Source: Hevea brasiliensis (lineage: Eukaryota; Streptophyta; Magnoliopsida; Malpighiales; Euphorbiaceae). From it: 64,000 nucleotides of DNA. The stretch lies in assembly GCF_030052815.1 (NCBI RefSeq), contig NC_079498.1:76308992-76372991 (forward strand), given 5' to 3'. Under the pieces are notes generated by a model, which did not search any database, was not told where the DNA came from, and worked only from the letters and a program-made list of their open reading frames with translations. A program made the translations under genes and the position numbers. Position 1 is the stretch's first letter. Every line of letters starts with the position of its first letter. Shown here piece by piece: positions 12,078 through 24,078 of the stretch.

Positions 12078-14396
12078 TCGTGCACAGTACCATCACAATA
12101 CTGAATCTTCCGCAAGGGCCATAACGATAAAATAAACTTAGATCTAACCTCAAATCAGAGGAAAATCTAAGCCTGTGCACGTACCATGGTAATCAAAACA
12201 CAACTAACTCCATTGTCTTCTCAACAAATGAGAGAGACGGGTAATAACCTAGTCAAGCATCTATAGTGAGATATAAAACAATATCACAATCCTTTTAGTG
12301 AGCATAAATCACAATATAATTCGATTCAAAGTCGATTCCAATATCCAATAATTTTTATGCTCAACACAATTCAATTCATAAATTTGCATTTTTCCATGAA
12401 AAATTACCATCACAATTCAAAACATGTTCTATCACAATTTTCCAAAACATAATTTATTCAATCCATAACAATGCTTAATACTTGTGGAAATACCATTTCA
12501 CAAAGCTAAATTCATACATACTATAACAATTTTCAATAATCATTGAATTAAATCCAATGCTTGTTAAACATAATACATAAGAAAAAATGTCATTTAATCA
12601 TATGAAATATTCAAACAAAATTAGTGAAAAGCTAGTTGTGCACAAACCTCTGATGACTGTCTCCTGGTCTGGACTCAGTGTTTCCTTCCCTTTTCCTGAG
12701 TCTTTACTAACTGAGAAACACAATTTAAAGTATTTCAGTACTAAATTAAACTGTCTCTATCGACAATGTTTGATAAGTAATTCACTGAAAGCTATTATTT
12801 GCTTAATCACCTAATATACCGACCCTCGATGTGTTCTAGGTAAACTAGGTTTTAGTGTCACTAATATGTCACATTTGATAGTATTTTAGGGTTGGTACGT
12901 TTTACCAAACTCATTTCCTTGTTTAGTGCATTTTAATGCAACTTGCTGGATTCCGGGATACTAGTTTGACCTAGCTGGACGACCTAGTTCCCTCGATTTC
13001 CGAGTTTCAGTCAAAACTACAAACTTGTAGATCTATGTCTTATGGAATGCGGGGCAAAATTTTAGGTCAATCCGAGTTATGTAGACCAAGTTATGGTCAT
13101 TTTACTGTTGCTGGTCAAATGGCATCAAATTTGGTCATTTTAGGTCAATTTGGTCAACTTTGGTTCGGCCAGTTTTTGGACCCGAACTTGTGCAAGCTGT
13201 TTTTCTTGCTTATGGTCATTTCTGGGCTTTGGTGTCTTCATAAGACTTGTAGGTATGGATCTTAACTATTCATGGTTAAAATTTCAGGTCAATTGGACCT
13301 ATTTTGAGTGAGTTATGGCCTATATACTAACTGCTGCCCAATTGGTCAGTTTTCAGGTTTCACTTGCACTTAATCCGAATTGGTCATTTTTCATGTCACC
13401 TTGCAAGCAGAATTTTGGTATGCTTTCTTAATGAAAGTTGGCACATTTTGTGCCTAGTTTCACCTCCAATTGGTCTCATACCAATTGAAGTTACACATTT
13501 AAAGTTATAGGCTAAAATGCATACTGCCCTTAATTACCTTGCTTAAACATACATCAATGACACATTTACCTTACTATATGTCCACTTCCCTTACTATATG
13601 TCCACTTCCCTTACCAATTCTGTTTTGGTACATTACCAAAACCATATAACACTTCATTTTAAAGTCATTTTGGGCAGATTACAAACATCCTCAATACACC
13701 AAATAAAACTCTAATTCACAAAGTCCAAATACAATCACATATACACATAAACATTTCTAGTTTTTACATACACTTTACACAACCAATTCATATACATATC
13801 CATCAATCCTCAATGTCATAATTCTGCCAATATCTTCATGAACACATACATTTATCAAAGAAGCCTCAAGGCTGCCGAAAAGCTTCACCATGCCAAAGTG
13901 TCCATAATTCATCAATTTCCATTCCAAGTGCATAATCACCATTTACATGTGGAATTAACTACTAGGACATCAATTCACCCTATTCAACATGAATTCCCAT
14001 CAAACGTATGTAAAATAAATCATCAAATATACAACTCCATGGCTGCCCAAAATTGATATATCAAGAACTCCTCAAACTTGAAAATTTTCTTCACAATTCA
14101 AACACCCATAACAAGTATACAAACTTTAACAAAGCAATGTTCAAAAATACAAACTTACCTTTGGTTGGGACTTGTTAAACCTTCACTAAACTTCTTGATT
14201 TTGGTATCAAGCTCTTCCTTGTGATGTGAGGACAATTTTTAGTGAAGCTACGTAGGTGATTGGAGGTAAATTGAAGGAGTGCATGAAGCTTAAAGAAAAA
14301 TGGCCATGGAGGTTTTGGGAGCTTTTCATTTACGGCATGGATGATTCTCAAGCTTGAAGATGAAGTGTTTAGTGGAGAAATCTGCCCACTAACACA

Positions 14397-14403
14397 TTTT
14401 ATA
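14397..14403 (-). promoter_or_regulatory. TATA box of LTR A (3' copy)
   Basis: On the minus strand the sequence is GATTATAAAATG. It follows AT-rich U3 and precedes a leader-like, less AT-rich stretch, so transcription probably starts near 14365-14375. The identical box in the other LTR is at 21427-21433. Confidence 0.55.
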
Positions 14404-15041
14404 ATCCTTAGTTTATTCCTTAGTGGTCCACTCACTTTAGTTTAATCATTTTATATGTTAAATGTGTTATTTACACAATTTTCACTCCACTTTTGGCTAT
14501 TTACATTAGGTACCACCAAATTAATTCTTCATTTTATTTTCTAAGTGTAATATTATTTATTTTTAATGGAAATTTAGGTTAAAAGACAATTCGGGATGTC
14601 AAATGACCATAATGCCCCTGTTCGGGTTGCATTCCCAATTTTTGGGTAACACCGGGTTTTGTCCGTTTTTCGATTTCTCACTTTTCTTTGTACTAATTAT
14701 TTAATTTTTCTTTGATATTTCTAATGATATTTATACTTCAATTGATGTCTCTTTAAGTCCTAAAAATATTTTCCAGGGTTCCCCGCAGTCCAGGGCCAGT
14801 CAACGGTCCACGCCGTGACTTCCCAGTGCGGTCACCCATCGATAGGGTTCTTGACTCGCTTAACTTGGTTACATTTCTTTGCTATTATTTTTCCTTCATT
14901 TTTCTTGTATTTTATTTTCTTGTATTTCATTATTTTATGTCTCCTCACTCATAACGAAGTGTAGTTCTAGGCATCCTAGCTGTCCGGATAGCACTGGTCA
15001 CCGGAACAGTAGAACGCACTACCGAACTTAGGGGTGTTACA

Positions 15042-15055
15042 ATTCTCCCCCCCTT
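15042..15055 (-). other. Gyp-A polypurine tract
   Basis: On the minus strand AAGGGGGGGAGAAT lies directly before the LTR start TGTAACACC. It fixes the border and the orientation. Confidence 0.85.
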
Positions 15056-15087
15056 AAATAAATTTTGCCTCGAAATTTTACCTGGTA

Positions 15088-16140
15088 TTAATCTCTGAAC
15101 AGCTGTGGGTGCTGTCTCCTCATATCCTCTTCACGTTCCCAAGTAGCTTCCTGGCCTGAATGATGGTTCCACAGCACTTTAACCAGGTGTATCTGTTTAT
15201 TCCTCAGCTGCTTTACCTCATAAGCCAGAATTTTTATGGGTTCTTCCTCATATGAGAGGTCTGGATTTACTTCAATCTCTTCAACTGATAGTACATGAGA
15301 TGGGTCAGATCTGTACCTCCTTAACATGGATACATGGAAGACACTGTGTATCCTTGCTAGCTCTGGAGGTAATGCTAACCGATATGCCAAAGGACCCACT
15401 CTTTCCAGAACCTCATATGGTCCGATGAAACGAGGACTCAGTTTCCCCTTTCTGCCAGATCTCATAATCCTCTTCCAAGGAGAAACTTTGAGGAATACCT
15501 TATCACCTACTGCATATTCAATATCTCTTCTTTTCAAATCAACATAGGACTTCTGACGGTTTGATGCAGCCTTGAGTCTATCTCTAATTAATCTAATCTT
15601 TTCCTCTGTCTGCTGAACAATTTCTGGCCCAATCATCTTCCTTTCACCTATTTCATTCCAACATAAGGGAGTTCTGCACTTCCTGCCATACAATGCTTCA
15701 TATGGAGGCATTCCAATGCTTGATTGGTAGTTGTTGTTATAAGCAAACTCAATCAAAGGAAAGTGTGTATCCCAACTACCTTCAAATTCAATCACACAAG
15801 CCCGTAGCATATCCTCCAATATCTGAATTACCCTTTCAGACTGGCTATCTGTCTCTGGGTGGAATGCTATGCTGAAGTTCAATCTAGTTCCTAGGGCTCT
15901 CTGAAGACTACCCCAGAATCTAGAAGTGAACCTAGGATCTCTGTCAGATACAATTGATACTGGCACTCCATGCAATTTTACAATCTCATATATGTACAAT
16001 CTGGCCAATCTTTCCAGGCTATAGTCCATCCGGACTGGCAAAAAGTGAGCAGACTTGGTTAGTCTGTCAATTATGACCTATACTGCATCTTGACTATTCT
16101 GTGTCCTCGGAAGTTTCATCACAAAATCCATAGTTATCTG
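15088..16140 (-). pseudogene. Gyp-A integrase core with chromodomain
   Basis: Read from 16140: TMDFV (first catalytic Asp), DRLTKSAHF, VSDRDPRF (second Asp), HPETDSQSER (third acidic Glu), FAYNNNYQSSIG, then SPRFIGPYEVLERVG and FHVSMLRRY (C-terminal DNA-binding fold). A chromodomain follows, with VKVLWNHHSGQEATWEREEDM. Chromodomains direct insertion to marked heterochromatin in related elements. The long open frame is 15088-16041; upstream of it a stop replaces the Trp expected before VIIDRLTK. The N-terminal HHCC zinc finger is missing because the joint at about 16140 leads into foreign sequence. Confidence 0.88.
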
Positions 16141-16149
16141 TTCCCTTAC

Positions 16150-16440
16150 TATGTTTCATAGGGTGCCACTCGTATGCTAGCTTGACACTTATTAATGTAT
16201 ACAAATTCTGTTAGTGGGATGTATCTATCCCATCTCCTCTCGGATTCAATGACACAAGTTCTCAATATATTCTTGAGGGCTTATCACATTTCTGAGTTAT
16301 TATTATCATTTCATTTCATTATTTATAGGAACTCAATGAGTTTCCGAATTTACCTGAATTACTTGTTTCGACTGTCCATCCGTTTGAGGATGATAAGTCG
16401 TACTGATATCTTTAAGCTTATAGCAATTACTGTGGTATAG
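16150..16440 (-). pseudogene. Fragment of a different gypsy integrase
   Basis: On the minus strand I can read STTYHPQTDGQSKQVIQ, then a decayed stretch, then RTCVIESERRWDRYIPLTEF and PYET. These are the catalytic-Glu region and the next helices of a gypsy integrase more diverged than the one at 15088-16140. The stretch repeats part of that domain, so the interior is a chimera. Stops and frame changes are present. Confidence 0.7.
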
Positions 16441-17118
16441 GTAATTCACATTAATATAACTGAGTCATTGACTCTAGCTACCTTACAAGTGTAGTCGTTT
16501 GATAGGCTAGTTCTGAAGTTTTACATTTCTGACTAAAATTTTCACATTTATTTCCAGTAATAGTACTCTATTCGGGTGCAACTGTATCAATTTATAGATT
16601 ACTTACAAATATTCTTAATTTATTGTACCACGAGGAAGCACGTAGCTCTACACAATAATCCCGTGTCAGTACTGTAATCTGCAGCTTACAATACAAACAT
16701 CGAGAACATTATATAGTCACTACGTTATAACCTCATGGGCTAGGTTTTCTAACATCTTATCTTTCTCGAATCCACTAATATCCTAAATCGATTCTGATTA
16801 CAATATCCATTAATAATTACTAACAGTAACATCTTTGTCCTCATCTAGAGCAATTCTATTACTGTAACTTACTTTTAGGTCCTCTTGCCTTACATTAAGT
16901 AGGCTCGCCATTTAGCTTTATAATTTATGGTATGTTAGAAAATACTTTTAGCTAACAATTCTTCCAAAAGTAATGTTAATCATACTTGTTATTATAGTTA
17001 TTATCCTAAAGGACTAGTCACTAATACATCAAAATTCGTTCCCATGTAAAGGAATAACAACAGAACATATAGTTCTGACACTAACACACAACTAAGTAGT
17101 GCTGGGATCAAATAATAA
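16441..17118. other. Gyp-A interior of unknown origin
   Basis: This is about 680 bp between the integrase fragment and gag. No open frame above 60 codons or known domain was recognised on either strand. By position it should hold protease, RT and RNase H, but none of their motifs (FIDD, DASHNG, DPGSTHS) are seen. It may be heavily decayed retroelement DNA. Confidence 0.5.
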
Positions 17119-17773
17119 CTAATTGTTTCTTTCAAAAATTAAGAACTTACCAGCAGCTACATCTGAAGTTTCTGCTCTTTCTCCTTGGCACATAGTGGAC
17201 ACTCCGACTGGTGCGCTACTATATTCGGGTTGATTCATTGTGTTATAGTGGTGAGGAGTACCAACTCTATTTCTATCTCGACTCTGACTGATGGTTTGTG
17301 AACTCCGGAGAGCAGATCGAGGTGGTTTAGCACAATCTTTAGCAAAGTGTCCAAGCTTTCCACAATTGTAACAGGCTCTAGAGGCCTTACGACAAATACC
17401 TCCATGTAGCTTACCACAAACATGGCAAAAACGGGCAGAATAGAACTTCTGGTTTTCGACGACTAGATTTTGGTGGTCTCTGCCCTGATGATCTGCCTCT
17501 ATCATATTTCTGAGTTCGGGGCTCCTCAAATTCTTTTCTCTTCCCCAAATTACTGTTTGAGCTTTGACCCATAGGTTTCTCCCTTTTCTCCATTTCATGT
17601 TGCCCTTGTGGGGGTTGGGTCCGTACTTGGGCTTGGGCTGACAGATTATCAGCCAGTTGTTAAAAGAAAGTGGCCATTTGCTGGGCCATTTGTGCAGTAA
17701 TTTGTACCGGTAAACTGCACAAATGTGCCTTCGACATTTTGTGGAGTCGGGCTTCAACTTGTTCTTCTGCCAT
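17119..17773 (-). pseudogene. gag: Gyp-A gag, internally deleted
   Basis: It starts at ATG 17773 (MAEEQVEARLHKMS), followed soon by a stop after QQMATFF. The central gag capsid region (the WLERMELVY...WWKT part seen at 59314 in Gyp-D4) is missing. The C-terminus is present after a frame change near 17430: a degenerate first knuckle CHVCGKLHGGIC, a good second knuckle CYNCGKLGHFAKDC, then ETSDVAAG, the usual lead into protease. The open frame 17119-17757 covers the tail. Confidence 0.82.
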
Positions 17774-17976
17774 CATGCATCGTTTCTATTGTCTCATTCT
17801 TCTCTTCCATTCTTTTCACAGAATTTTCTATTCCTGTACAACCAACACAAGGAGATTCCTCTCCATTAGTTCACATTTATGATGTAAATGTACTATATGT
17901 ATCAAACATTTGAGCAATTGTAGTTACCGACAAAAAGATTTCAAATTCACAGTTCGAAATTCACTTTAAAACCATT

Positions 17977-17988
17977 GCTCTGATACCA
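17977..17988 (-). other. Gyp-A primer binding site (initiator tRNA-Met)
   Basis: On the minus strand the sequence is TGGTATCAGAGC, the standard complement of initiator tRNA-Met. It lies eight bases inside the 5' LTR edge at 17997. Confidence 0.92.
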
Positions 17989-17996
17989 CTTAAACA

Positions 17997-20900
17997 TGTG
18001 ACACCCTACCCCTCTGTAAGGCGTGACATGATCCCATAGTATACCTAATGAATTATCAACTCCGTTTACTGATAACCCATTCAATACTCTACAAGGGATT
18101 TTAAAAACTTTTCTTACTTCTTTCACAGTGGTGAGCACTATTTACAGGTGTTAAAAACTTTTGTGAACTGAAGTGATAGAACTAACACATTTGACTTATT
18201 TGGAATTTCTATAAAAATTTTGGCAGAGTGCCATCTGTATTTTGGATAAAACAGTTCTTCAGAAAACCTGTAAAAAGCACTTCAATATTTTTCCCAATCT
18301 CAACTCCAACAAAATTCAACACAATAATTTTCTCAACTCAATCCACAACAATTTTTCAGTATTTTCAAAGGATGAGATAAAAGAAATATAATACAAATTT
18401 TACAAGTCAAAATAACTCATAATTCACTTTACAACTTCAATGTACAATTTTAATTTACAACTGCTCAAATAATTTACATACATATTATTACATGCATACA
18501 TCAGACCTATGTACATGGGTATACCTATAATATACCTGGAACTGGTCTGAAAGTGTCTTCAAAGAAACTTACTCACTGCTCTATGCTCTTCTTACCTGCG
18601 ACAAAGATACAAAGCTATTCTTTGAGTGGTGAACTCAGTGGTGCACAACTATAATTTAAAACATAGTACAATATACATTGACAAAATTTACAGTAAATAA
18701 TTTGGAAATCTGAATACTCATCAAATTCCAAAACTCAAAATATTCATTGCCAATAATGTAAATCATTTGTATAAATGACTTTGATCACAAAATTCAATTT
18801 ATCAAATCATGACTAACCATTTAAGTAATTCCAACAAAATCAATTATACATAAACCATAATTGAAATCACAATTCTTTACCATTCAAAAGCCATTCTGTA
18901 TCTCAAAAATCATTATGTATCTCAAAAATCAATCTTTATCTCAAAACCATGTTGTATCTCAAAACCATGTCAGAGCTCAAAACCATCTCAGATCTAACAA
19001 ATCATTCTTTATCTCACTAACTATGCAAGACTAATCCGATAGGGCCATCTTCGATGTGATTCTAACTCCCTATGGTCGGGGAGGTCGAATCAGATTCTAA
19101 CTCCTTATGGTCGGGGAAGTCGAATCATCGTGCACAGTACCATCACAATACTGAATCTTCCGCAAGGGCCATAACGATAAAATAAACTTAGATCTAACCT
19201 CAAATCAGAGGAAAATCTAAGCCTGTGCACGTACCATGGTAATCAAAACACAACTAACTCCATTGTCTTCTCAACAAATGAGAGAGACGGGTAATAACCT
19301 AGTCAAGCATCTATAGTGAGATATAAAACAATATCACAATCCTTTTAGTGAGCATAAATCACAATATAATTCGATTCAAAGTCGATTCCAATATCCAATA
19401 ATTTTTATGCTCAACACAATTCAAATCATAAATTTGCATTTTTCCATGAAAAATTACCATCACAATTCAAAACATGTTCTATCACAATTTTCCAAAACAT
19501 AATTTATTCAATCCATAACAATGCTTAATACTTGTGGAAATACCATTTCACAAAGCTAAATTCATACATACTATAACAATTTTCAATAATCATTGAATTA
19601 AATCCAATGCTTGTTAAACATAATACATAAGAAAAAATGTCATTTAATCATATGAAATATTCAAACAAAATTAGTTAAAAGCTAGTTGTGCACAAACCTC
19701 TGATGACTGTCTCCTGGTCTGGACTCAGTGTTTCCTTCCCTTTTCCTGAGTCTTTACTAACTGAGAAACACAATTTAAAGTGTTTCAGTACTAAATTAAA
19801 CTGTCTCTATCGACAATGTTTGATAAGTAATTCACTGAAAGCTATTATTTGCTTAATCACCTAATATACCGACCCTCGATGTGTTCTAGGTAAACTAGGT
19901 TTTAGTGTCACTAATATGTCACATACGATAGTATTTTAGGGTTGGTACGTTTTACCAAACTCATTTCCTTGTTTAGTGCATTTTAATGCAACTTGCTGGA
20001 TTCCGGGATACTAGTTTGACCTAGCCGGACGACCTAGTTCCCTCGATTTTCGGGTTTCAGTCAAAACTATAAACTTGTAGATCTATGTCTTACGGAATGC
20101 GGGGCAAAATTTTAGGTCAATCCGAGTTATGTAGACCAAGTTATGGTCATTTTACTGTTGCTGGTCAAATGGCATCAAATTTGGTCATTTTAGGTCAATT
20201 TGGTCAACTTTGGTTCGGCCAATTTTTGGACCCGAACTTGTGCAAGCTGTTTGACTTGCTTATGGTCATTTCTGGGCTTTGGTGTCTTCATAAGACTTGT
20301 AGGTATGGATCTTAACTATTCATGGTTAAAATTTCAGGTCAATTGGACCTGTTTTGAGTGAGTTATGGCCTATATACTAACTGCTGCCCAATTGGTCAGT
20401 TTTCAGGTTTCACTTGCACTTAATCCGAATTGGTCATTTTTCATGTCACCTTGTAGGCAGAATTTTGGTATGCTTTCTTAATGAAAGTTGGCACATTTTG
20501 TGCCTAGTTTCACCTCCAATTGGTCTCATACCAATTGAAGTTACACATTTAAAGTTATAGGCTAAAATGCATACTGCCCTTAATTACCTTGCTTAAACAT
20601 ACATCAATGACACATTTACCTTACTATATGTCCACTTCCCTTACCAATTCTGTTTTGGTACATTACCAAAACCATATACCACTTCATTTTAAAGTCATTT
20701 TGGGCAGATTACAAACATCCTCAATACACCAAATAAAACTCTAATTCACAAAGTCCAAATACAATCACATATACACATAAACATTTCTAGTTTTTACATA
20801 CACTTTACACAACCAATTCATATACATATCCATCAATCCTCAATGTCATAATTTTGCCAATATCTTCATGAACACATACATTTATCAAAGAAGCCTCAAG

Positions 20901-22071
20901 GCTGCCGAAAAGCTTCACCATGCCAAAGTGTCCATAATTCATCAATTTCCATTCCAAGTGCATAATCACCATTTACATGTGGAATTAACTACTAGGACAT
21001 CAATTCACCCTATTCAACATGAATTCCCATCAAACATATGTAAAATAAATCATCAAATATACAACTCCATGGCTGCCCAAAATTGATATATCAAGAACTC
21101 CTCAAACTTGAAAATTTTCTTCACAATTCAAACACCCATAACAAGTATACAAACTTTAACAAAGCAATGTTCAAAAATACAAACTTACCTTTGGTTGGGA
21201 CTTGTTAAACCTTCACTAAACTTCTTGATTTTGGTATCAAGCTCTTCCTTGTGATGTGAGGACAATTTTTAGTGAAGCTACCTAGGTGATTGGAGGTAAA
21301 TTGAAGGAGTGCATGAAGCTTAAAGAAAAATGGCCATGGAGGTTTTGGGAGCTTTTCATTTACGGCATGGATGATTCTCAAGCTTGAAGATGAAGTGTTT
21401 AGTGGAGAAATCTGCCCACTAACACATTTTATAATCCTTAGTTTATTCCTTAGTGGTCCACTCACTTTAGTTTAATCATTTTATATGTTAAATGTGTTAT
21501 TTACACAATTTTCACTCCACTTTTGGCTATTTACATTAGGTACCACCAAATTAATTCTTCATTTTATTTTCTAAGTGTAATATTATTTATTTTTAATGGA
21601 CATTTAGGTCAAAAGACAATTTGGGATGTCAAATGACCATAATGCCCCTGTTCGGGTTGCATTCCCAATTTTTCGGTAACACCGGATTTTGTCCGTTTTT
21701 CGATTTCTCACTTTTCTTTGTACTAATTATTTAATTTTTCTTTGATATTTCTAATGATATTTATACTTCAATTGATGTCTCTTTAAGTCCTAAAAATATT
21801 TTCTAGGGTTCCCCACAGTCCAGGGCCAGTCAACGGTCCACGCCGTGACTTCCCGGTGCGGTCACCCATCGATAGGGTTCTCGACTCGCTTAACTTGGTT
21901 ACATTTCTTTGCTATTATTTTTTCTTTGTTTTTCTTGTATTTTCTTTTCTTGTATTTCATTATTTTATGTCTCCTCACTCATAACGAAGTGTAGTTCTAG
22001 GCATCCTAGCTGTCCGGATAGCACTGGTCACCGGAACAATAGAACGCACTACCGAACTTAGGGGTGTTACA
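17997..22071 (-). repeat. Gyp-A 5' LTR
   Basis: It is the direct repeat of 10946-15041, with plus-strand ends TGTGACACC...GGTGTTACA. The primer binding site at its left edge makes it the 5' LTR of the minus-strand element. A TATA box is at 21427-21433 and a double-hairpin module at 18595-18641. Confidence 0.93.
18595..18641 (-). other. Double-hairpin module, LTR A copy 2
   Basis: The first stem CTGAGT...ACTCAA is slightly weakened. The second stem has changed by small substitutions, yet a new pairing CAAAGA...TCTTTG is available in the same place. The flanks GCACCAC and GCAGG are kept. Confidence 0.55.
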
Positions 22072-22328
22072 GAAATAATTATTTTGGGTTGAGAACTCAA
22101 AATTAAGACACAGGGGCATTTTGGTCATTTCACAAGGTGACATGTGACACCATGAGATGGTGACACATGGCATTACACATAAGCTTGCCAAATGTCTTTT
22201 AATCATGTGAGATGATTAAAATTAAGATTAAATATAAGTTTGACACTTGGCACAATGTGATTGGGTCAATTAAACCTAGAGCCAATCAGAAGGTGACATG
22301 TGGCAAGGGTTTTAAGTGGTGACCTAGC

Positions 22329-22336
22329 TATATAAG
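22329..22336 (+). promoter_or_regulatory. TATA box in Cop2-family solo LTR
   Basis: TATATAAG sits in GC-richer surroundings at the place matching the TATAAAG of the other copy (about 7515-7522, minus). It is a likely U3 promoter element, now separated from the first half of its LTR by Gyp-A. Confidence 0.5.
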
Positions 22337-22906
22337 TGCTATTATGAAAAGAAAAAATAGCAATCAGCTGCTGCCTCCTTTGTGCCGCCACCCTTGAGGC
22401 TCCCATTCTCTTCTTCTTTATCTCTCATAAATTCCAAGAGATTAGCAAATAATCTCTTGAATTAAAAATACTAGAAATTGTTTCTAGTGTCCTGTTTACA
22501 TCTTTAATCTCTTAAAAGGAAAAACTTGATTTTCTAATTAATAGAAAAAGCTTTAGAAGTTGTTCAAGGGCTGCCATAGGTGATCTTGGTATGGACAAGC
22601 TAGAGGGACAACATCTGGTGTCCTAAAGACGGATCCCGAAGGTGCCAAACACACTGTAGTGCATCAAGAGGTTAGTGCACTTGTTCTTGATCTAATCTAG
22701 GGTTCTAAAATTAATCTGATTAATTCTAAAATCTTAAATGGCAAATACAGATCCAAAAAACATATTAAAAGAGTTTTAATATGTTGTTTATCATTGAAAT
22801 CAAATAGATAAAAATAAATCTTGCGTGATGCATGTGACCTTAGGTGAAAATTTTTGAATTTAATGATATAAACTTATGTTTTTCATGCTTTCGCTTCTTC
22901 ATACAC

Positions 22907-23880
22907 ATCATTGCATACATCAAACTTCCAATATCTAAAGCATATGGAATCCTGGCCATTTTATCTCTTTCTTCAGGTGTCTTTAGAGACATCTCTTTAG
23001 AAAGGTGGATACCATATCTTACTGGTAACAATCCTCTTTTGGAATCAAGCATGTTAAACCTCTTTAACACCTTTTCCAAGTATAGACTTTGGGATAAACC
23101 AATTATTCTTTTTGCTTTATCTCTATAGATGCGAATTCCAAGAATATAGGTTGCCTCCCCTAAGTCTTGCATGGAGAATGTATTTGATAACCATACCTTA
23201 ACAGTTGTCAACATACCTATGTCATTACCTATCAACAGAATGTTATCCACATATAAGACTAGGAAAGTGACAGCACTATCACTAACCTTCTTATATACAC
23301 ATGGTTCATCCACATTTTTGATAAAACCAAATGACTTAATGGCTTTATCAAAACGGATGTTCCAACTCCTCGAAGCTTGTTTTAACCCATAAATGGATTG
23401 CTTTAACTTGTACACCTTGGAACTATCTTGGGATTCAAAGCCTCTAGGTTATTCCATGAAAATGTTTTCATCAATGTATCCATTGACAAAAGCTATTTTG
23501 ACATCCATTTGCCAATCTCATAATCATAGTATGCAGCTATTGCTAATAGAATCTTAATTGATTTAAGCATGGCAACAGGCAAGAAAGTCTCCTCATAGTC
23601 GATTCCTTGCCTTTGGCGAAACCCTTTCACTACTGGCCTTGCTTTATAGGTCTCTACCTTTCCATCAGAACCAATTTTCTTTTTGAAAACCCATTTACTC
23701 CCTATAGGTACAATACCTTCAGGTGGGTTAACAAGGTCCCAAACTTGGTTCTTATACATGGAATCAATTTCAGATTTCATAGCTTCAATCCATTTTGAAG
23801 AGTCTATATCTGATATAGCTTCATTATAGGTAAGAGGATCATCTCCATGATCTATTTCTTCATGAATAAACAACTCTTAT
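22907..23880 (-). pseudogene. Cop2 reverse transcriptase, broken
   Basis: RT copies element RNA into DNA. From 23873: SKWIEAMKSEIDSM, WVFKKKIGSDG, YKARPVVKGF, then a one-base loss near 23500 that shifts the frame. The frame resumes with YKLKQSIYGLKQASRSWN, VLYVDNILLIGND (active site YVDN in place of YVDD) and SLMYAMMC at the solo-LTR target site 22907. The second part is open from 23415. The change of the last active-site Asp to Asn would by itself inactivate the enzyme. Confidence 0.88.
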
Positions 23881-24078
23881 TCATCTTCATGAAGAAAACC
23901 ATATCTCACTGGTGGGTGAGATATCCTAGTCGATTTATGAGGAATTACTGTAGATGTTTCATCAATAGGTGTAGGTTGACTAGATGGATCTATATCCATT
24001 TTATCTATTGGTTGGTCAGAATTCTCCAATTCTAACTCTATTTGCCTTCCTTTGCTACCTTCTTGAATAAACTGTTGT

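Larger units (their letters stand above)
10946..15041 (-). repeat. Gyp-A 3' LTR
   Basis: Written on the plus strand it runs TGTCACACC...GGTGTTACA. It is almost identical to the copy at 17997-22071, with differences of a few percent at most by eye. The main length difference is a 20-bp unit present twice here (13571-13610) and once in the other copy. Short open frames inside are duplicated in the other LTR only because the LTR is duplicated, and I do not call them genes. Confidence 0.93.
10946..22071 (-). mobile_element. Gyp-A: Ty3/gypsy chromovirus with 4.1-kb LTRs
   Basis: Two direct repeats of 4,096 bp (10946-15041) and 4,075 bp (17997-22071) enclose a 2,955-bp interior with a minus-strand primer site on the right and a polypurine tract on the left. 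Both ends have a 5-bp duplication GAAAT (10941-10945 and 22072-22076). The chromodomain after integrase and the very long LTRs fit the Tekay/Del branch. The interior keeps only gag pieces and integrase: protease, RT and RNase H are absent. It is the only multi-gene element in the window that is complete from end to end. Confidence 0.93.
9695..22901 (+). mobile_element. Solo LTR of the Cop2 family, split by Gyp-A
   Basis: The two parts 9695-10945 and 22077-22901 together make about 2,076 bp. They align along their length with the Cop2 LTR (6961-9040) but in the opposite orientation. The start is TATTAGTAG (TG changed to TA) and the end is GCTTCTTCA. A 5-bp target-site duplication TACAC flanks it at 9690-9694 and 22902-22906. 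There is no internal region, so this is a recombined solo LTR. It inserted between the RT and RNase H codons of Cop2 and was later split by Gyp-A, whose own duplication is GAAAT. Confidence 0.92.

Noticed and set aside
13035..14056. Open frames repeated at 20085-21086, suggesting conserved genes
   Set aside because: They are duplicated only because both lie in the two LTRs of Gyp-A; there is no codon-level conservation or domain.
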